DNA of 64,000 bases, taken from the NCBI GenBank assembly GCA_032164245.1, contig JAVMKO010000005.1:47942193-48006192 (forward strand), read 5' to 3'. The notes beneath the pieces are model-generated. The model made no database searches. It was not told the origin of the DNA and saw nothing but the letters and a program-made list of their open reading frames with translations. How positions within the stretch are numbered: position 1 is the first letter of the stretch; every line of letters begins with the position of its first letter. The stretch comes from Sternotherus odoratus. Taxonomy: Eukaryota > Chordata > Testudines > Kinosternidae. Both the position numbers and the translations under genes were made by a program. Shown here piece by piece: positions 36,291 through 59,396 of the stretch.

Positions 36291-36631
36291 TTTGGGTGAA
36301 GTGATGGCTCTTGGGGTGCCAGCTGCACTGCAGCCCTTACCTTCCAACCAGGTACAGCCTAGGGCACGAATCTCACAGCTCAGTCCCCCTAGCCTGGCAG
36401 TGATGCCTCTACTTCTCCTTTTGCCCTTCTCCAGGGGCTGAAGCACTTCATTGACCAGTCACTCTCCCAAATGGTACTCTACAAACCTAATCCTGTGTGC
36501 TATAGGGAGTGGGCTATTTTATTAGCAGCTCTATAGAGCTAGATTGAGAATCATACCAATGAAAGGCACCTGATTCCAGGCAGGCCATATGGAAAATTAA
36601 ACCAGCCCTAACCAGTGTGGTTACCTGGATT

Positions 36632-36903
36632 CAGGGTCGGTTCTACCTTCTTTACCGCCCCAAGGAGCTCAAGAGGGAAGACTGTTGAGTTACCGCAGGA
36701 GTGCTGCCGAAAAGGGAAGAGCAGTCACCGAAAGCCGCTCTTCCCTCTTCAGCAGCACGACTGCGGCAACTCAACACTCTTCCCTCTTTGGCATGCTGCC
36801 GAAAGCCACCTGAGTGCCGCCCTGACAGTGCCCGGAATGCTTCCCCCTGCCATTTGCTGCCCCAGGCACCTGCTTGGTAGGCTGGTGCTTGGAGCCAGCC
36901 CTG
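36632..36903. mobile_element. hAT-type MITE, 272 bp
   Basis: Termini are CAGGGTCGGTTCTACC...GGAGCCAGCCCTG. A perfect 8-bp duplication CCTGGATT lies at 36624-36631 and 36904-36911. It lies between NDUFB8 and HIF1AN. Confidence 0.85.
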
Positions 36904-37670
36904 CCTGGATTATTATTGCCAGTTCTGGGATAGCTCTTCCATAATGCAAACTGCAAAGACCTTTCCTGCAGCATTATAGGAGCAGTCATGCTTTCTTACC
37001 TCTCTTCTGTGTTCTCATTCCCTGTCTCACATCCATGTTGCAGTATTATAAGATGCTTTCTCATTCCTCTAGTTCCACCAGCTCCCCACCATAGCACTAC
37101 AGGAGCTTTCCTATTTTCCCAATTCCCCTTGGCCATCCTCTCCAGCTAACACTTATCCAGTTACTTTACAGGACTTCCCCTGCTTTCTCTTTCTTCCATC
37201 CCCTTGGCTCAGAGCTGCAAACTGTCATTACAAGAGTTCACCCAGCATTATTTTGTTAGGGCAAGGGAGCCAAGTTTTACCTAGACAAAAACAAAGTAAT
37301 GTTATGAGTCTGATTTGGTAGCACTCCACACTCACTTTGCCCAGAGGTGACTGTGTCAAGTACAATGCAGCCCTGGATTGGGCCTGTGGTACTGATAAGA
37401 GTTTAGGCTTCAATCCACAATGAATTGTGCATTGGTCAGCACCCACTGATTCTGCTCACATGCTGCTGCTGGTTAGAGCAGGCGTTTGGTTCCGTGGAAT
37501 GGTTCACATGTGTAAGCCTTAGTCTGAAATGGGTTTGGGCAACACTGTCTTTTTGTTTTGATATGTTCATGAGCTTCTCCCAAAAGTTCATAGTTGTCTA
37601 TATCAGTGTTATCAGTTTATGCCAAAATTTCTCTCCTTGAATAGCGAATCTCACCGATGGATAGAAATGC

Positions 37671-37884
37671 CTTACACCTAGTCTATGCTACAAAGTTTTG
37701 CTGGAATAGCTCGTATCGATTTGGTGAGTGAAACAAGCTGTCCCAGCAAGAGCCCTTTTATGACTGTATAAGTGCACATACACTAGGGCTTTGGCTGCAT
37801 AGAAATATTGCACACACAAAAAAATCCCACATCAAACTGACATTGCAATGCTGGCAAAGTGACTAGTATAAACCTGGCCTTAGA
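37671..37884. mobile_element. Harbinger-like MITE
   Basis: Left CTTACACCTAGTCTATGCTA and right ACTAGTATAAACCTGGCCTT form imperfect inverted ends of the turtle Harbinger MITE type. It is diverged and lies in the NDUFB8-HIF1AN interval. Confidence 0.6.
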
Positions 37885-39900
37885 GTCTCATTTGACAAGT
37901 ATAGCGAAGGGAAAGAAATTAGGTGTCAACCCTTTTGTTTCTCAGGGGAAACCTGCCCACTCTGTCACTCAAGGACGCAACATACACACTCTTGCAACTT
38001 GAGAGAATTTGATTTCCAGCTTGTGCCTACCCATCAAAAACCTACTCTCATGAAGCAAAATCTCACATCTAAAAATATTATTTAATCCACTATTGTTATT
38101 ATAATATTGACTTAAAAGCTAATACAGGAAAAGGGCATGGATGGGATATTTCTCTCTGGATGTCATCATCTGAAATGTGTTAATGAGAATTTATTACAGA
38201 TATTATCTTTCGAATACAGGGCAGCATCTTATGGAAAAATAGGATCAATACTAAATAAGATCAATTCTGCAGTTGGCTCCATTATGCAAATTGCCTTTTC
38301 TGTATCAGTGTCAATATTATTAAAGTTAATACAGGAATGTAATTGTCGTATCTTGGTAGAGCCAGGAAAATACAGCTGAAACAGTATGTTAATTTACTGA
38401 TGTTATTTTTCAAATGTAGGCTATATATTAGTGTAGATAAGATCGATATTAACATTAATGGATTCTACAGTTTACTTCATTATGTAAACTCGGTGGTAGT
38501 TGAACTCATTTTCCTTCAGTTATTCACATCAGCCATAACGAGTAATGTCTCTATAATGATCTACATTATAAACCTTTGCAGATCAAAACTTATCATGGAT
38601 AATTTGTCATTAAACTCATTTGTTCTAATAACAACATTAATTATAAACCTACTAATTTAATGAAGACAATGATAAATTGCATTGAGGTATCTGAAGTACA
38701 GTACAAGTGTGTGGATGGGGCTGGGGAGGCTGAAATTTGAACGTTATGTAAATTTTTTTTCAAAATGTCTTGTCTTGTTTAGATGTTGATAGCTGAGCCC
38801 TGCCAAGTCCTTTGTAGTTAAAAAACTGGCATGCAGTGAAGTTACTAAGTTTGGCACAGATCCAGAAAGGTATTCAGGCTCCTAGCTTCCATTTATCTCA
38901 ATGGAAGTTAGGAGTTTAAATATATTTTTATTTAAATTATTTAGTACAGTTGCTAATTTAGGGCCCAATCCTACACCACTGAAGTTAGCTGAAGTTTTGC
39001 CATTGATTTCAGTGTGAGCAGGACCAAAGCCTATGTCCCAGTTCTGAAAACAGTAAGGCCGAGATCCTCAGAGGTAATTAGAGGCCTTACTCCCACTGAA
39101 ATCCTTGGGAACTAGGCACCTAATTACCTTTGAGGCACCTAAATACCCTAGGATACTTTACTTTAAATATACTTGAGTAGTTGTGTTAATTTAAGAGGGA
39201 CTATGACAGACTAACAATATCCTGCATAAACCTTACGGAATTCAGATAAATTCTATTGAATGAATTAAAACCTCATTGAATTAGGTTTAATACCTTTGGG
39301 GCCATTGTATTAAAATTGGAATTGTGTATGAATAACTTCTCTAGGAGGAGGGGGATGCTAATGTAATTCTCCAGTTATCCTCTTTTGAAGCTGGAGAGGT
39401 TTGCATCAATTAGTTCAAACTGGATTCTCCAGGGACCAACACACAAAGAAATAATTTTTAGATAAGTAGAGTGGTTTTAAATGGGCTCAGGGCTTTCTTC
39501 CAGGTCCAGCAAACGGACAGGAATCCTGGTCCACACAGGGCCCCAATCCTGAGAGAAGGGTTGGAAGGACTGGTCCTGTTGAGGCCCCATAAGACTGCGT
39601 GCTTGTTCTGAGCTGAAGCTATGATGAACTTGAAATCATAAGGAAAATCTTTGGGTAAAGTATCAAAGGCCTGCTCATGCCAGACTCCATGTTAGGATTG
39701 GGGTGATCTTTGGTAGGCTTGCATGTAGGCTCTTTTATCATTTTTAATATCTTTTCTCAATAGTGCTTTTAAGAATAGAGTAGGCTTACATTGGAATAAC
39801 TGTGTGGTAATTTATAACTTGGCAGTCACACTGTTATCAGTCTCTGAAGAGAAAGCAAGCAGGTCTGTTCAGGCAGACTCTTTTTGCTGAGAATAACATG
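37885..39900. other. AT-rich intergenic DNA between NDUFB8 and HIF1AN
   Basis: The interval 38040-38680 is AT-rich and contains a perfect octamer ATGCAAAT near 38284 and several TAAT and GATA motifs. No coding exon is supported. Short, low-complexity traces of old repeats may lie at 38940-39130. Confidence 0.4.
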
Positions 39901-39904
39901 GTGA

Positions 39905-39965
39905 AAACAAAAAGAACAGGAGTACTTGTGGCACCTTAGAGACTAATACATTTATTTCAGCATAA
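39905..39965 (-). repeat. 3' tail of an interspersed repeat
   Basis: The sequence (CAGGAGTACTTGTGGCACCT, then TTAGAGACTAATACATTTAT) is one I recognise as recurrent in turtle and crocodilian genomes. On the minus strand it contains AATAAA. The parent family was not determined. Confidence 0.5.
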
Positions 39966-40028
39966 GCCAGAGCCATCCCACCACCTGTAGGGAAGGTTGC
40001 TGTAAAGTTCCATCTTCAGAACCGACAG

Positions 40029-40385
40029 CCAACTGTGACCGGACATCATCACCAATGAGGACCGGAAGATCATCATGGTAGACATCACAGTACCCTTGAA
40101 GAACAGGAACCCAGCCTTCCATGATGCCCAAGCTCAAAAGATAGAGAAATATGTCCCTCTGGCCAAAACCTTGAGAGCTAAGGGTTACCAGGTCCAGACA
40201 TGCACTGATTGTTGGGAGTCTTAGGCACATGGGGACCCCAGGAACGAGCGACTACTGAGGGAATGCGGAATTGGTAAATGTCACACTCAGCTGATGTGGC
40301 AACTTATAGTGTCGGAAGCCATCAGGTGGTTGAGGGACATCTACATAGAACACATCACTGGACATCGGCAATACCAGGAGGGATG
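40029..40385 (+). pseudogene. Remnant of an R2-like non-LTR retrotransposon, C-terminal endonuclease region
   Basis: Plus-strand translation with frame breaks gives PDIITNEDRKIIMVDITVPL, NRNPAFHDAQ, KIEKYVPLAKTLRAKGYQV, then SEAIRWLRDIYIEHITGHRQ. This matches the restriction-like endonuclease (PD-(D/E)XK) end of R2-type LINE proteins. It is broken by a stop after VQTCTDCWES and by a frameshift. No reverse transcriptase domain is attached. It lies about 0.9 kb upstream of HIF1AN. Confidence 0.65.
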
Positions 40386-41089
40386 AGCTGGAGTGCTGAT
40401 GAGAAGCACTGCCAGGAAAATAACAAATACTTTCCTTATGGATTATATTTTCTAAATGGACAACCAATCCAGTGGCGGATTTACAGTTAGTGGGGCCCTG
40501 TGTCCAGCTTCATTTTTGCCTTCTCTTCCCCCGGGACCCAGCCAAGAAAAAGAACATTCTCTCTTATCTCCCCCTACCCGGTTTATTATTCTTTTTTTTC
40601 TTCAGCCTCCTCCTGTATGATAAGTAATAGGAAGTAAATGAAAATAAAGTGAGGTACCTTGACTGGGGCAGGGGTGCAGAAGGAGATGTGGGGGTCAGAC
40701 TCTGGGAGGGAGTTTGGGTGCTGGGTGTGAGCTCTGGGCTGGGGCAGTGGGGTTGGGGTGTGGGAGGGGATGAGCACTCTGGGAGGAAGTTTGTGTTCAG
40801 GTTGTGCGCGCTGGGCTAGGGGAGGAGGTTGGGGTGTGGGAGGGGTCGGGGGTGGCACTTACCTTGGGGGTGCATGGCTCCCAAAGTAACTGGCACACCC
40901 CTCTGGTAGTGGCTTCTTGGTGGGGAGGATGGGGGCTGGGGGGTCTCTGCATGCTCCTGCCCGCAGGCACCACCCCAGCAGTTCCCATTGGCCACAGTTT
41001 AAAATATCCTTGGGGATCTGGACCTTCATCAACTGGGGTCTTATATTATTGAATACAGTCCTGAGGTTCCCAACCCTCTCCCTGCTGCT

Positions 41090-51702
<10,613 letters not shown>

Positions 51703-54022
51703 TCCCTGGCCACGTGGGTGATTGACGGTGGAACTGCTTTGTTCACGAGTAATGGAAGATACTGAGCGCTAGTATTGCACGCAGCACTTAAGACTGATGG
51801 GCTGCTGGCCCACTTCTGTCCCTCTCCACAACAATTAAGGGGACTACTGGAACTGCAAAATCATTAGCCCACTTCCTTTCCCCTTCCCTCACTGTCATCC
51901 AACTGAATCTCCCAAGAAAGAACCTGCACTTAGTGAGCAAGAATCCAGCTTCCAATAAGTGTGTGTTTCCCCTGTCTGCCAAGACGAGGAATGTGACGTC
52001 TGGCACTCAAATGCTTTCCTTCTTTGGGTTTTGATTTGAAGTGTTGAAAGAACAGTTTGGAAGGGAGCCACGAGTGGTCCTGTTTCCTCTGGCCCAGTGG
52101 CTGGGTTTCTGTGGGGGTGCTGGCAGTGGCTGCAGTACCCCTGAAATCTGGGACAGTCCGTCTGGATAGCAGGAAGCCTCAGGTTCCATGATCCTGGTGT
52201 GTTAGAGGTCTTGTCCTTGCTGGGTCCTGGCACCGTCGGACCGTGGGAATGCGCACGTGACGACTTGTTTGAAGAGAAACTGGAAAGATGGTTTAGAAAC
52301 ATTCCCCCCTCTCCAAGATGCCGTGCTCAGGGTAATGGGAACTTGGTACTTAGCAGGGTGATCAAGTTGAATCCATACAGTATGTATGCACACAAAGCCA
52401 CCCTTTGAGTCCTGCCTCTGTCACAGGAAACCACCTCTCTCCCATTCACAGCAGAGCTCTTTGCGGAGTGAAGGTCTCTTCTCTAAAGCAGCAGCATGAT
52501 TAAAAGTGGATGTAATATGGTGAAGGAGACCGAGGTTGCGAGGGCACTTACCAAGTTTCTCATGATGAAACCGTGTCAAAATTGATCTCCTGGGGCCCTG
52601 AGACTGATGAATGCCCAGTTAAAATCAGATTCCCTTTTCTCCACCAGGGGGTGCCGGCTTCCCAGACAAAACACAGAAAGTGCCCTTTACTGAAACTGTG
52701 TGTTATGTTGCAAGGCTGTTGTGTTGCTCCCTTCCTTGTGTGGTCGTGTGGGGAGGTGAGGAAACTTTGTTTCATACCTGTTTGAATCCTTTGTGTTCTC
52801 ATACTTGGCAGTTTTCAGAATCAGAAGAGAGGCTATAGGAGCAGCAGAAATTCCTTTTAGAATCCTGGCAATCACCCTGAAAAACCAGCATGCCTTCCTA
52901 GTCCTTTCCCTGCAGAGCCTGCCAAACTCGCATGGAGCCTTGCCTTACCTTGCACTGCTCTGCTGTTCCTGGTTGGGAAACTTGCATACTGAACACGGTT
53001 GTAATTGATCATCAAGATGAGAGAAGCTGGCTTGGATTCCATCTAATTCACCCCATTGACCAGTAAAGTGGGTTTCCTAGTGCTTTGTCTCCTTGACTGT
53101 TTAGGGATGATTGTGACATCTGGGTTTCTGTGAAGTGTGTAGCCCAGGGAGGAGATGTCATTTGGGAAACAGAATGATATCCATGGCTTGCCATGTCCCA
53201 TCTTGTGCTGGGACAACTCTTGTACCGTTTACTGTGAACTTCTCTTCTGCAGGAATAGAACAAAAACTCGGCAAAACCTGAGTTGTTGGACAGCATCTGG
53301 ATGGAGCTTCAGTGTATAACTGTTAACCATCACTATTTATGGCTCTGATGCCGAGAGAGGTGCTATGGGACAAAGGTGCTATGGGACAAAGCAGAGTCTA
53401 GTTACCAAACACCCCCGTGTCCCTGACTTAGCAGTATGTAACCAAGGTCAAAGAGAGCAGCAGGAGACAAACTTCCTCTCCAGAGCACTGCCTAGATGAG
53501 AAGGAAGGTCACTCAGCTCGATGCGTGTCCACGCTCAGGCTTGGGGGGGAAGGAAGGACCCTCTTCTACCTCTGGCTGAAAGTGAAGCCTTCCCAAGAGT
53601 TGTTGGTGTGCAGCCTCTTCACCCTGGGTTGGAAGACATTCGGCTGGAATCTCACCTGCGTGCCACTGTTGGGAGCACAGCAGTCCCAGACAGGGTTGTG
53701 AGCAACTCGTTGGGCACCACCAGCTCCCGAAGCCCAGGCTGAGAGTTCGAAGGGAGAGGATGGTATATCTGGAACCTTGGAATCCTTTTTTCTTTATTTG
53801 CCAAAGAAGTGTCAGAACAGTTTTTGCTGCACTTGACCGGCATGAAAGCTCAGTTTACAATGCACTGATGGACTCTTTTTCCTCCCCCTCCCCCCCCTTC
53901 CCACCCTGTGCTTTCTGTGCCCCAGCCATGGTCTTGGGAAGCTGTGTATGTATGTGTGTGAGAGAAACACATGGTACCTTCTGAAATGTAGTTCTTAAAT
54001 ACAACCAATGTTGAACAACAGA
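51703..54022 (+). other. HIF1AN: Probable HIF1AN 3' UTR
   Basis: About 2.3 kb after the stop have no recognisable coding exon and few obvious repeats. A variant poly(A) signal AATACA at 53998-54003 is followed within 30 bases by a GT/T-rich element (gtgtgtggctttt). This suggests a transcript end near 54020. No canonical AATAAA was found before this point. Later AATAAA motifs at about 56990, 57475 and 58014 could serve longer forms. The boundary is inference. Confidence 0.45.
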
Positions 54023-57000
54023 AGTGTGTGGCTTTTATTCTGTACGAGGGCTGCTCCTTAAAGGAGAACAGGGAGGCATCTAATCAGGACTCCTGTGGGA
54101 AGCAACATGGAGCTGTCCACCCAGGCCAATTCAGATGGAGGGTAGAACTCGGAACTTCCTCACTTCAAATGGTTTGAATGAATTCAAGGCAGATGAAAGG
54201 GGCCTGATTGACAGCCCTAGCCTCTGACCTCCTTTGTCCCCAGAGCAGGTGTAGTGGGGGTAATAGTAGTGCAAGCTGTGAACACTGCCCCTCCAGGCAG
54301 CCTTCCTCTGATCTGAAGGAAGCATGCCTCTAAGAGTGAGAAGGGAGTCCAGTATGTGGCTGTTTCAATCCTTGACCTCTGAGAGCACTTGAGTGTAAAT
54401 TAGTCCCCTTTGATTTATGGTCTTCAATATGGACTCTTGTCCTTTGGCAAAAAAGCATGAGAACTTTCCCCAGAGACCACACAGTCACTGTCAGGTAGTC
54501 ATGACTCTCAGTCAGCACCAGCATGTGCTGGAGATGCAGGCGCAGCGTAGAGATGAAAAGCCACATATCCCATTATTGGTGCCCTGAGCCATCGCCTCCC
54601 CATTGTGCATTCAGCCAGTTCCTCACTTTATTTGGTAAGTAGCAGATCTGCCCCTGGAGGGCCAGTTAGTATTTTTCTATGAGAACTTGCCTGCACATGC
54701 TTCAGGTGTGCATCAACGCCTATGGGTGTTGCCTCATGTCTATTACACTTCCAGGAAATAAGTACATACAGGCCTGCTAGCTCATGAACTGTTGTGTGCT
54801 TTCAGCCATCTGCAAGAAACCTCAATGGGTGGGAATTGATTTAGGTAACTACTGTGCAGGTATAGTGAGCTGGGTGGGCAAGATTAGGGTTCTTCCTGAA
54901 GGTGTCTTGGGAACTTCACTAACCCAATGTTCTGATTGGTATCTCTTGATATCTCTGTTTGAATGAGAGCAAATGGTGAATATGAGGTGGAGGAGGGGTG
55001 GTGGAGAGCTGGGTGGCCAGGTACTGGCAGGGGATTACTTGGTCTGAGGAGCTCTAGCACGGTGCAGTCAGGTTATGGATATGTGTGAGTGTGCCTGGCT
55101 TGACCTTTCCTAGTGCCTGTCCCAGCCCTGTCTAATGTCTGTGCTGTGAGCGTGTCTTTTATGTGAGTAACTTTACTTTGGTGACAGGCCACAGTTCAGA
55201 AATGTCCACTTGCGCTTTGATGGTCGCTTGTATCCACTGAACACAAAGCAACTTACAAACAAGCCACAACAGAACCGGGAGGCAGGAATTACCCCAATTT
55301 CCAGATGGGGAAACTGAGGCACAAAGGTGAAGTGATTTGTGCAACATGTCAGAGCTCTGAGAAAAACACCCCTGATCTGACTCTTGTGTGTTTAATTTAC
55401 ATCCTTTTCTTGTCTCTTCTCTGGTTTGCTCTTTCTCTTCTCTAGCGCCTTTTCTTTGTCTTCACCCCCGTCCTTCTGAAGGCAGATTCTCCTAGGGAAG
55501 CGGAAGGCCTCCTTTTGGCCATAGGGTTCCAGGCTGTATGTGCTTTCATGGCTGAACAGTGTTCTGTAGAAAGGTGGCAGGTTGCTACTGTCTTCATACA
55601 GATCAACTGCCCTTTGGCTGGCTGAATTAAGGGGCTGCAAGAGAGCAGGGAGGTCAGGCAGTAGCTTTTGAGATATTGTATGCAGTCCATGATCATGCAG
55701 CTTTCCCAGCTCCCATAGCTGCAGCCTTCTGTTTCACAGCTTAGTGTGTTGCCCTGAGCCATTGATTAAGCCTCCCAACCATCATGTGAGGTAGGAAACG
55801 CTGTGTCCTTTAGTCTTCACCTTCATATTCCTACATCTCTGCTTTCCCCTCTGCCTCCTTCACCTTCTTTTTGTAAGGAGGTTCCTGGTGCATTTCGATG
55901 GCTATTGGAGCTCACCTCCCTCTGGTTGAAGACCTGGACTTCTGCCACTGGGGCGGCTTGGGAGGCTGGAGGTCAGCAGGAAGTGTCCTTCTGAGGAGGT
56001 GAGCGGTCCCCACCTCCATCGTGCATCGTTTTGCTCTGCTGCGGCATGGGATGGGCTCTGAGATGAGTAAGCCGAGGAAGGAGGATGCGAAGTTCTCGCT
56101 GTGGTGAACGCATGCAAAGTAAGTTCTAATTACTGCCTTGCAAGTCAAATATTTGTTGCGAGCAGAGGATTAATTGGCGGGGGAGGGAGCGGAAGTGGAG
56201 GCTCTCGGAGTGTAAGTGGAACAGATGCCCGGACGCCTTGGGGAAACGCAGCTTTCCTCTACAAATCAGAGCTTTAAATTACAAGGCTTTTACCAACGAG
56301 AACAGTTGTGGGAAGTCGTCTGCTCTCATTTGCGTAATGGCTTCTGTCACTGGTGATTAGACACAGGATGAAGGAAAAGAAATTTGACAATTAGGAATGA
56401 GCGATCATTAATCAGAATCTTTGTTAGGAGAATGCGAGAAGGGAGGAAAAATATCCCACAAACAATGGAAGCCGCCAACTTGGCTACCGCAATGCCAGGC
56501 ATTCCCCAGCAAGGCAGCCTTCAGGCTTTCAACTTGGAGTGTCAGTGTTGTTCCACAGCACCTCCTCTGCCTGGGTCAGGAGTAGCATGGAGGGGCTGTG
56601 AAGGGGACCGCAGCCTACTTCTGCTTGGCCCAAAAACTTTCAAGGAATCACCAAGTGTGAAATCTTTCCCCTTGGTCCGTGCTTCCCGGCCGACTGCTCA
56701 GCAAAGAAGAGATCACATCACCGGTCCATCTCTCTGCCACATTCAGCCAGCTGGGCTCAGTTCTTAGGGCCCTGCTGCAAACCTCCAGCAAGAGGTGTGG
56801 TCAGTTTAGCCCTGCAGAGAATTTTTCCAAAAGCCTCCGATCGGTGACTCACAAGGCAGAGAAGGGACAGAGGGGTCTTGGTCGACACATTTAAGACTAG
56901 GATGGGCAAAGTAAATGCTGCTCACACTCCCTTCCTCACGCTGGTGCAGCATATGAGAGCAAGGAGGCAATTGATGGATGTATGACAGGCGAATAAAGAA

Positions 57001-58379
57001 ATGAGCAGTACCCACACAGCCTGTATCCTCTCTCTCATTCACTAGCACAGGGCATCCTCCGGTCACATAGCATCAATGGCTAACTTGACCAGTGCTCACT
57101 CAACTGCCCACTTCTCTGCATCTCCTGCAACCATCTCCATGGATGCTGCCCCTTTAATGTAATTGCTGTATCGGTTCAGAGACAGCAGGTTGCTGCACTC
57201 TCCTTCAGATCTCTCCTCAGGACTCCCTTCTTTAATGCCAAGAAGAAATTAGCTGGCAACTAACATGTATGTGGTGTGGCATGGGGGTATCGCTAATAGG
57301 TACATATTTTTAAAAGCCTATTACGCCCTCCTATATTGTCTTCCTCCTCTTTGTATGCTCTTTGTCTTGGATTGTAATTTCTGCTGTGTCTTCCTCTCTG
57401 TATGAGCAAGTGCCTCACCTGGTTTGGGTGCTACTGGAGTATACAAGTACTATCTGAAGTTCCGGATGCTGAAAAATAAAGGCTTTCAAAGCTCATGTTT
57501 CAGCATGTCAGCTGACTGCTGCATGGCTCAGGAAGGAATTCTCCCCATCCTTATAGAAGTACCGTTAACCCTAAGCATGTGCGGTGGAGGAGTGTTCACC
57601 ACTTGCCAGGAAGCATAGATCCCTAATAAAATTAAAGGGACATCATTAACTGGCAATGTATCCAGTTTCAAAAAACGAGTTTCATGTTTTCCATCTGCCC
57701 CCAAGTTCCCTGGTCAATTTTTGTCTTTTACAGTCACATTTTCCTGTTCTTAAAGCTTTTTTCTCCGTGTTGCTGTAGGACAGGCACTCCCAATCTTGAG
57801 AAAGGGTAAAATTTACTATGCACAAAATACTTTCAAATACATAGGGAATAAGTTGTTTTTCCCCCTTTGAGCTCTAAGGTCTAAAAAGCCTAGATATTAC
57901 CTGTACCAGCAGTAGATAAACCAGTTTCAGACACAAATATAGTAGTAAATATTGATAATATGGTGGCATTCAAAATTCCAGTAGGGGTTGTGGTCCCATT
58001 TTGTTGAGTGCTGAATAAACACAAGCCTCAATCTTTGCCCTGACGGGCTGTGAGGGTGTTGCATTAATCTAAAGGGATCCTTTGAAATGCACGTTTTCCT
58101 AATCCTACACAGTGATAAAAGTACAGTGCTTATGGCAGGGGCTGTAGCTTGTCTATTTAAATCAATTTAATCTCCAAAAAGCCCACCTTTAACCATAGCT
58201 CCCCACCCGGAGCCAAGCTGCGTCTCATCTGCCTGTTCTCTGCTGGGAGCAGGTGTGTGAGTGGCGGCGGGGGGGGGGGGGGAGGAGGAGGGGCGGCACC
58301 GCTGAGGCTTCTTGCCTGGTGGAGTGGGGAGCCGGACAGGTGCAGCATGGAGCCCTGAAATTGACAAGACTGCCAACAG
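54023..58379. other. Intergenic DNA 3' of HIF1AN
   Basis: No gene was recognised. It contains the MIR fragment at 55.3 kb and a possible regulatory block at 56140-56470 (see findings). PAX2 is the next gene in other vertebrates, so distal PAX2 elements could lie here; this is inference from synteny. Confidence 0.4.
55255..55365 (+). mobile_element. MIR-type SINE fragment
   Basis: CCAATTTCCAGATGGGGAAA, ACTGAGGCACAAAGGTGAAG and TGATTTGTGCAACATGTCAG form the MIR core. Confidence 0.7.
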
Positions 58380-58580
58380 CCAACGTAAATAACAGTGTCT
58401 ACACAGACACTAAGGTTGACCTAACTACACTCACGAGAGTGATAGGGCTTATGTCAATCTGGAGTTATGTCCATGGAGTAGGGGACTTACATCGGTGGAG
58501 CAAGGCTGTAGTGTAGACACTGACATAATTAGGTCAACATAACTGCCCTACATCGACCTAACAATGTAGTTTTAGAGCAG
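58380..58580. mobile_element. Harbinger-like MITE
   Basis: AGTGTCTACACAGACACTAA and GGTTGACCTAACTAC on the left mirror GTAGTGTAGACACTGACATA and TAGGTCAACATAACTG on the right. The ends resemble the left flank of the 9.6-12.7 kb element. Confidence 0.7.
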
Positions 58581-58791
58581 GCCTGTGCGTATAGCACCTC
58601 ACACAATTGAGCCCTAATTCAAATTTGATTGGGGCCCCTGTGTGCTAAAGTGATATAAATAATTGCAGTGACTGTTAATACAATTCTGCCTGAAATTGCG
58701 CAAGGGGTGTAGCTGTACAGCCCCTCCTACGCACTCCTCAGTCATCACCATTTGTGGTAATGGTGCATCTAGTTTTCATCAGAACATAAGA

Positions 58792-59010
58792 ACAGCCATA
58801 CTGGGTCAGACCCATGGCCCATTTAGCCCGGTGTCCTGTCTTCTGACAGTGGCCAATACCAGATATTTCAAAGGGAATGAACAGAACAGGGCAATCATCA
58901 AGTGATGCATCCCGGTTGTCCAGTCCCTGGCAGTCAGAGGCCTAGGGCCACCAAGAGTATGGGGACGCAACTCTGAACATCTTGGCTAATGACGATTGAA
59001 GCTCATTATA
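58792..59010 (-). mobile_element. CR1-type 3' end, reverse
   Basis: It begins AACATAAGAACAGCCATACT, with ACTGGGTCAGACCCATGGCC and TTCTGACAGTGGCCAATACC following. It is the reverse complement of the 34.9-kb copy. Confidence 0.8.
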
Positions 59011-59396
59011 ATCTTGGCCTTCAGCCTATGAGCAAAGCAAGATGCATACAGGTCTTTTTTTCATGCACCAAAGTTAGCACTGCTCTAAGGAGCCTCTTCC
59101 CTTCCCTTTTGCCTTTGGCTAGTCCTGGTTGTGTGTGATAACTCCTACAACTTATGTGGCAATCATCAGCAGAAGGTCTACAAGTTCCAGATAGCCATTT
59201 ATTAAGCATCATTACCACTCTGTGAGATAGGTAAGTAGAACAGTGATTGCCTCTTGCCACAGGGAACTCAATCAAATAGGAGAAAGTCCAGAAAAGAGCA
59301 ACAAAAACGATTAAAGGTCTAGAAAACATGACCTCTGAGGGAAGGTTGAAAAATCTGGATTTGTTTAGTCTGGAGAAGAGAAGACTGAGAGGGGAC

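Noticed and set aside
38137..38660. Two overlapping AT-rich open frames between NDUFB8 and HIF1AN
   Set aside because: Composition is dominated by I, L, N and S from AT-rich DNA; no coding signal or splice sites.
40471..41050. Further hAT-like element starting CAGTGGCGGATTTAC
   Set aside because: The left end looks right, but I found no matching right end or target duplication, so it was not called.
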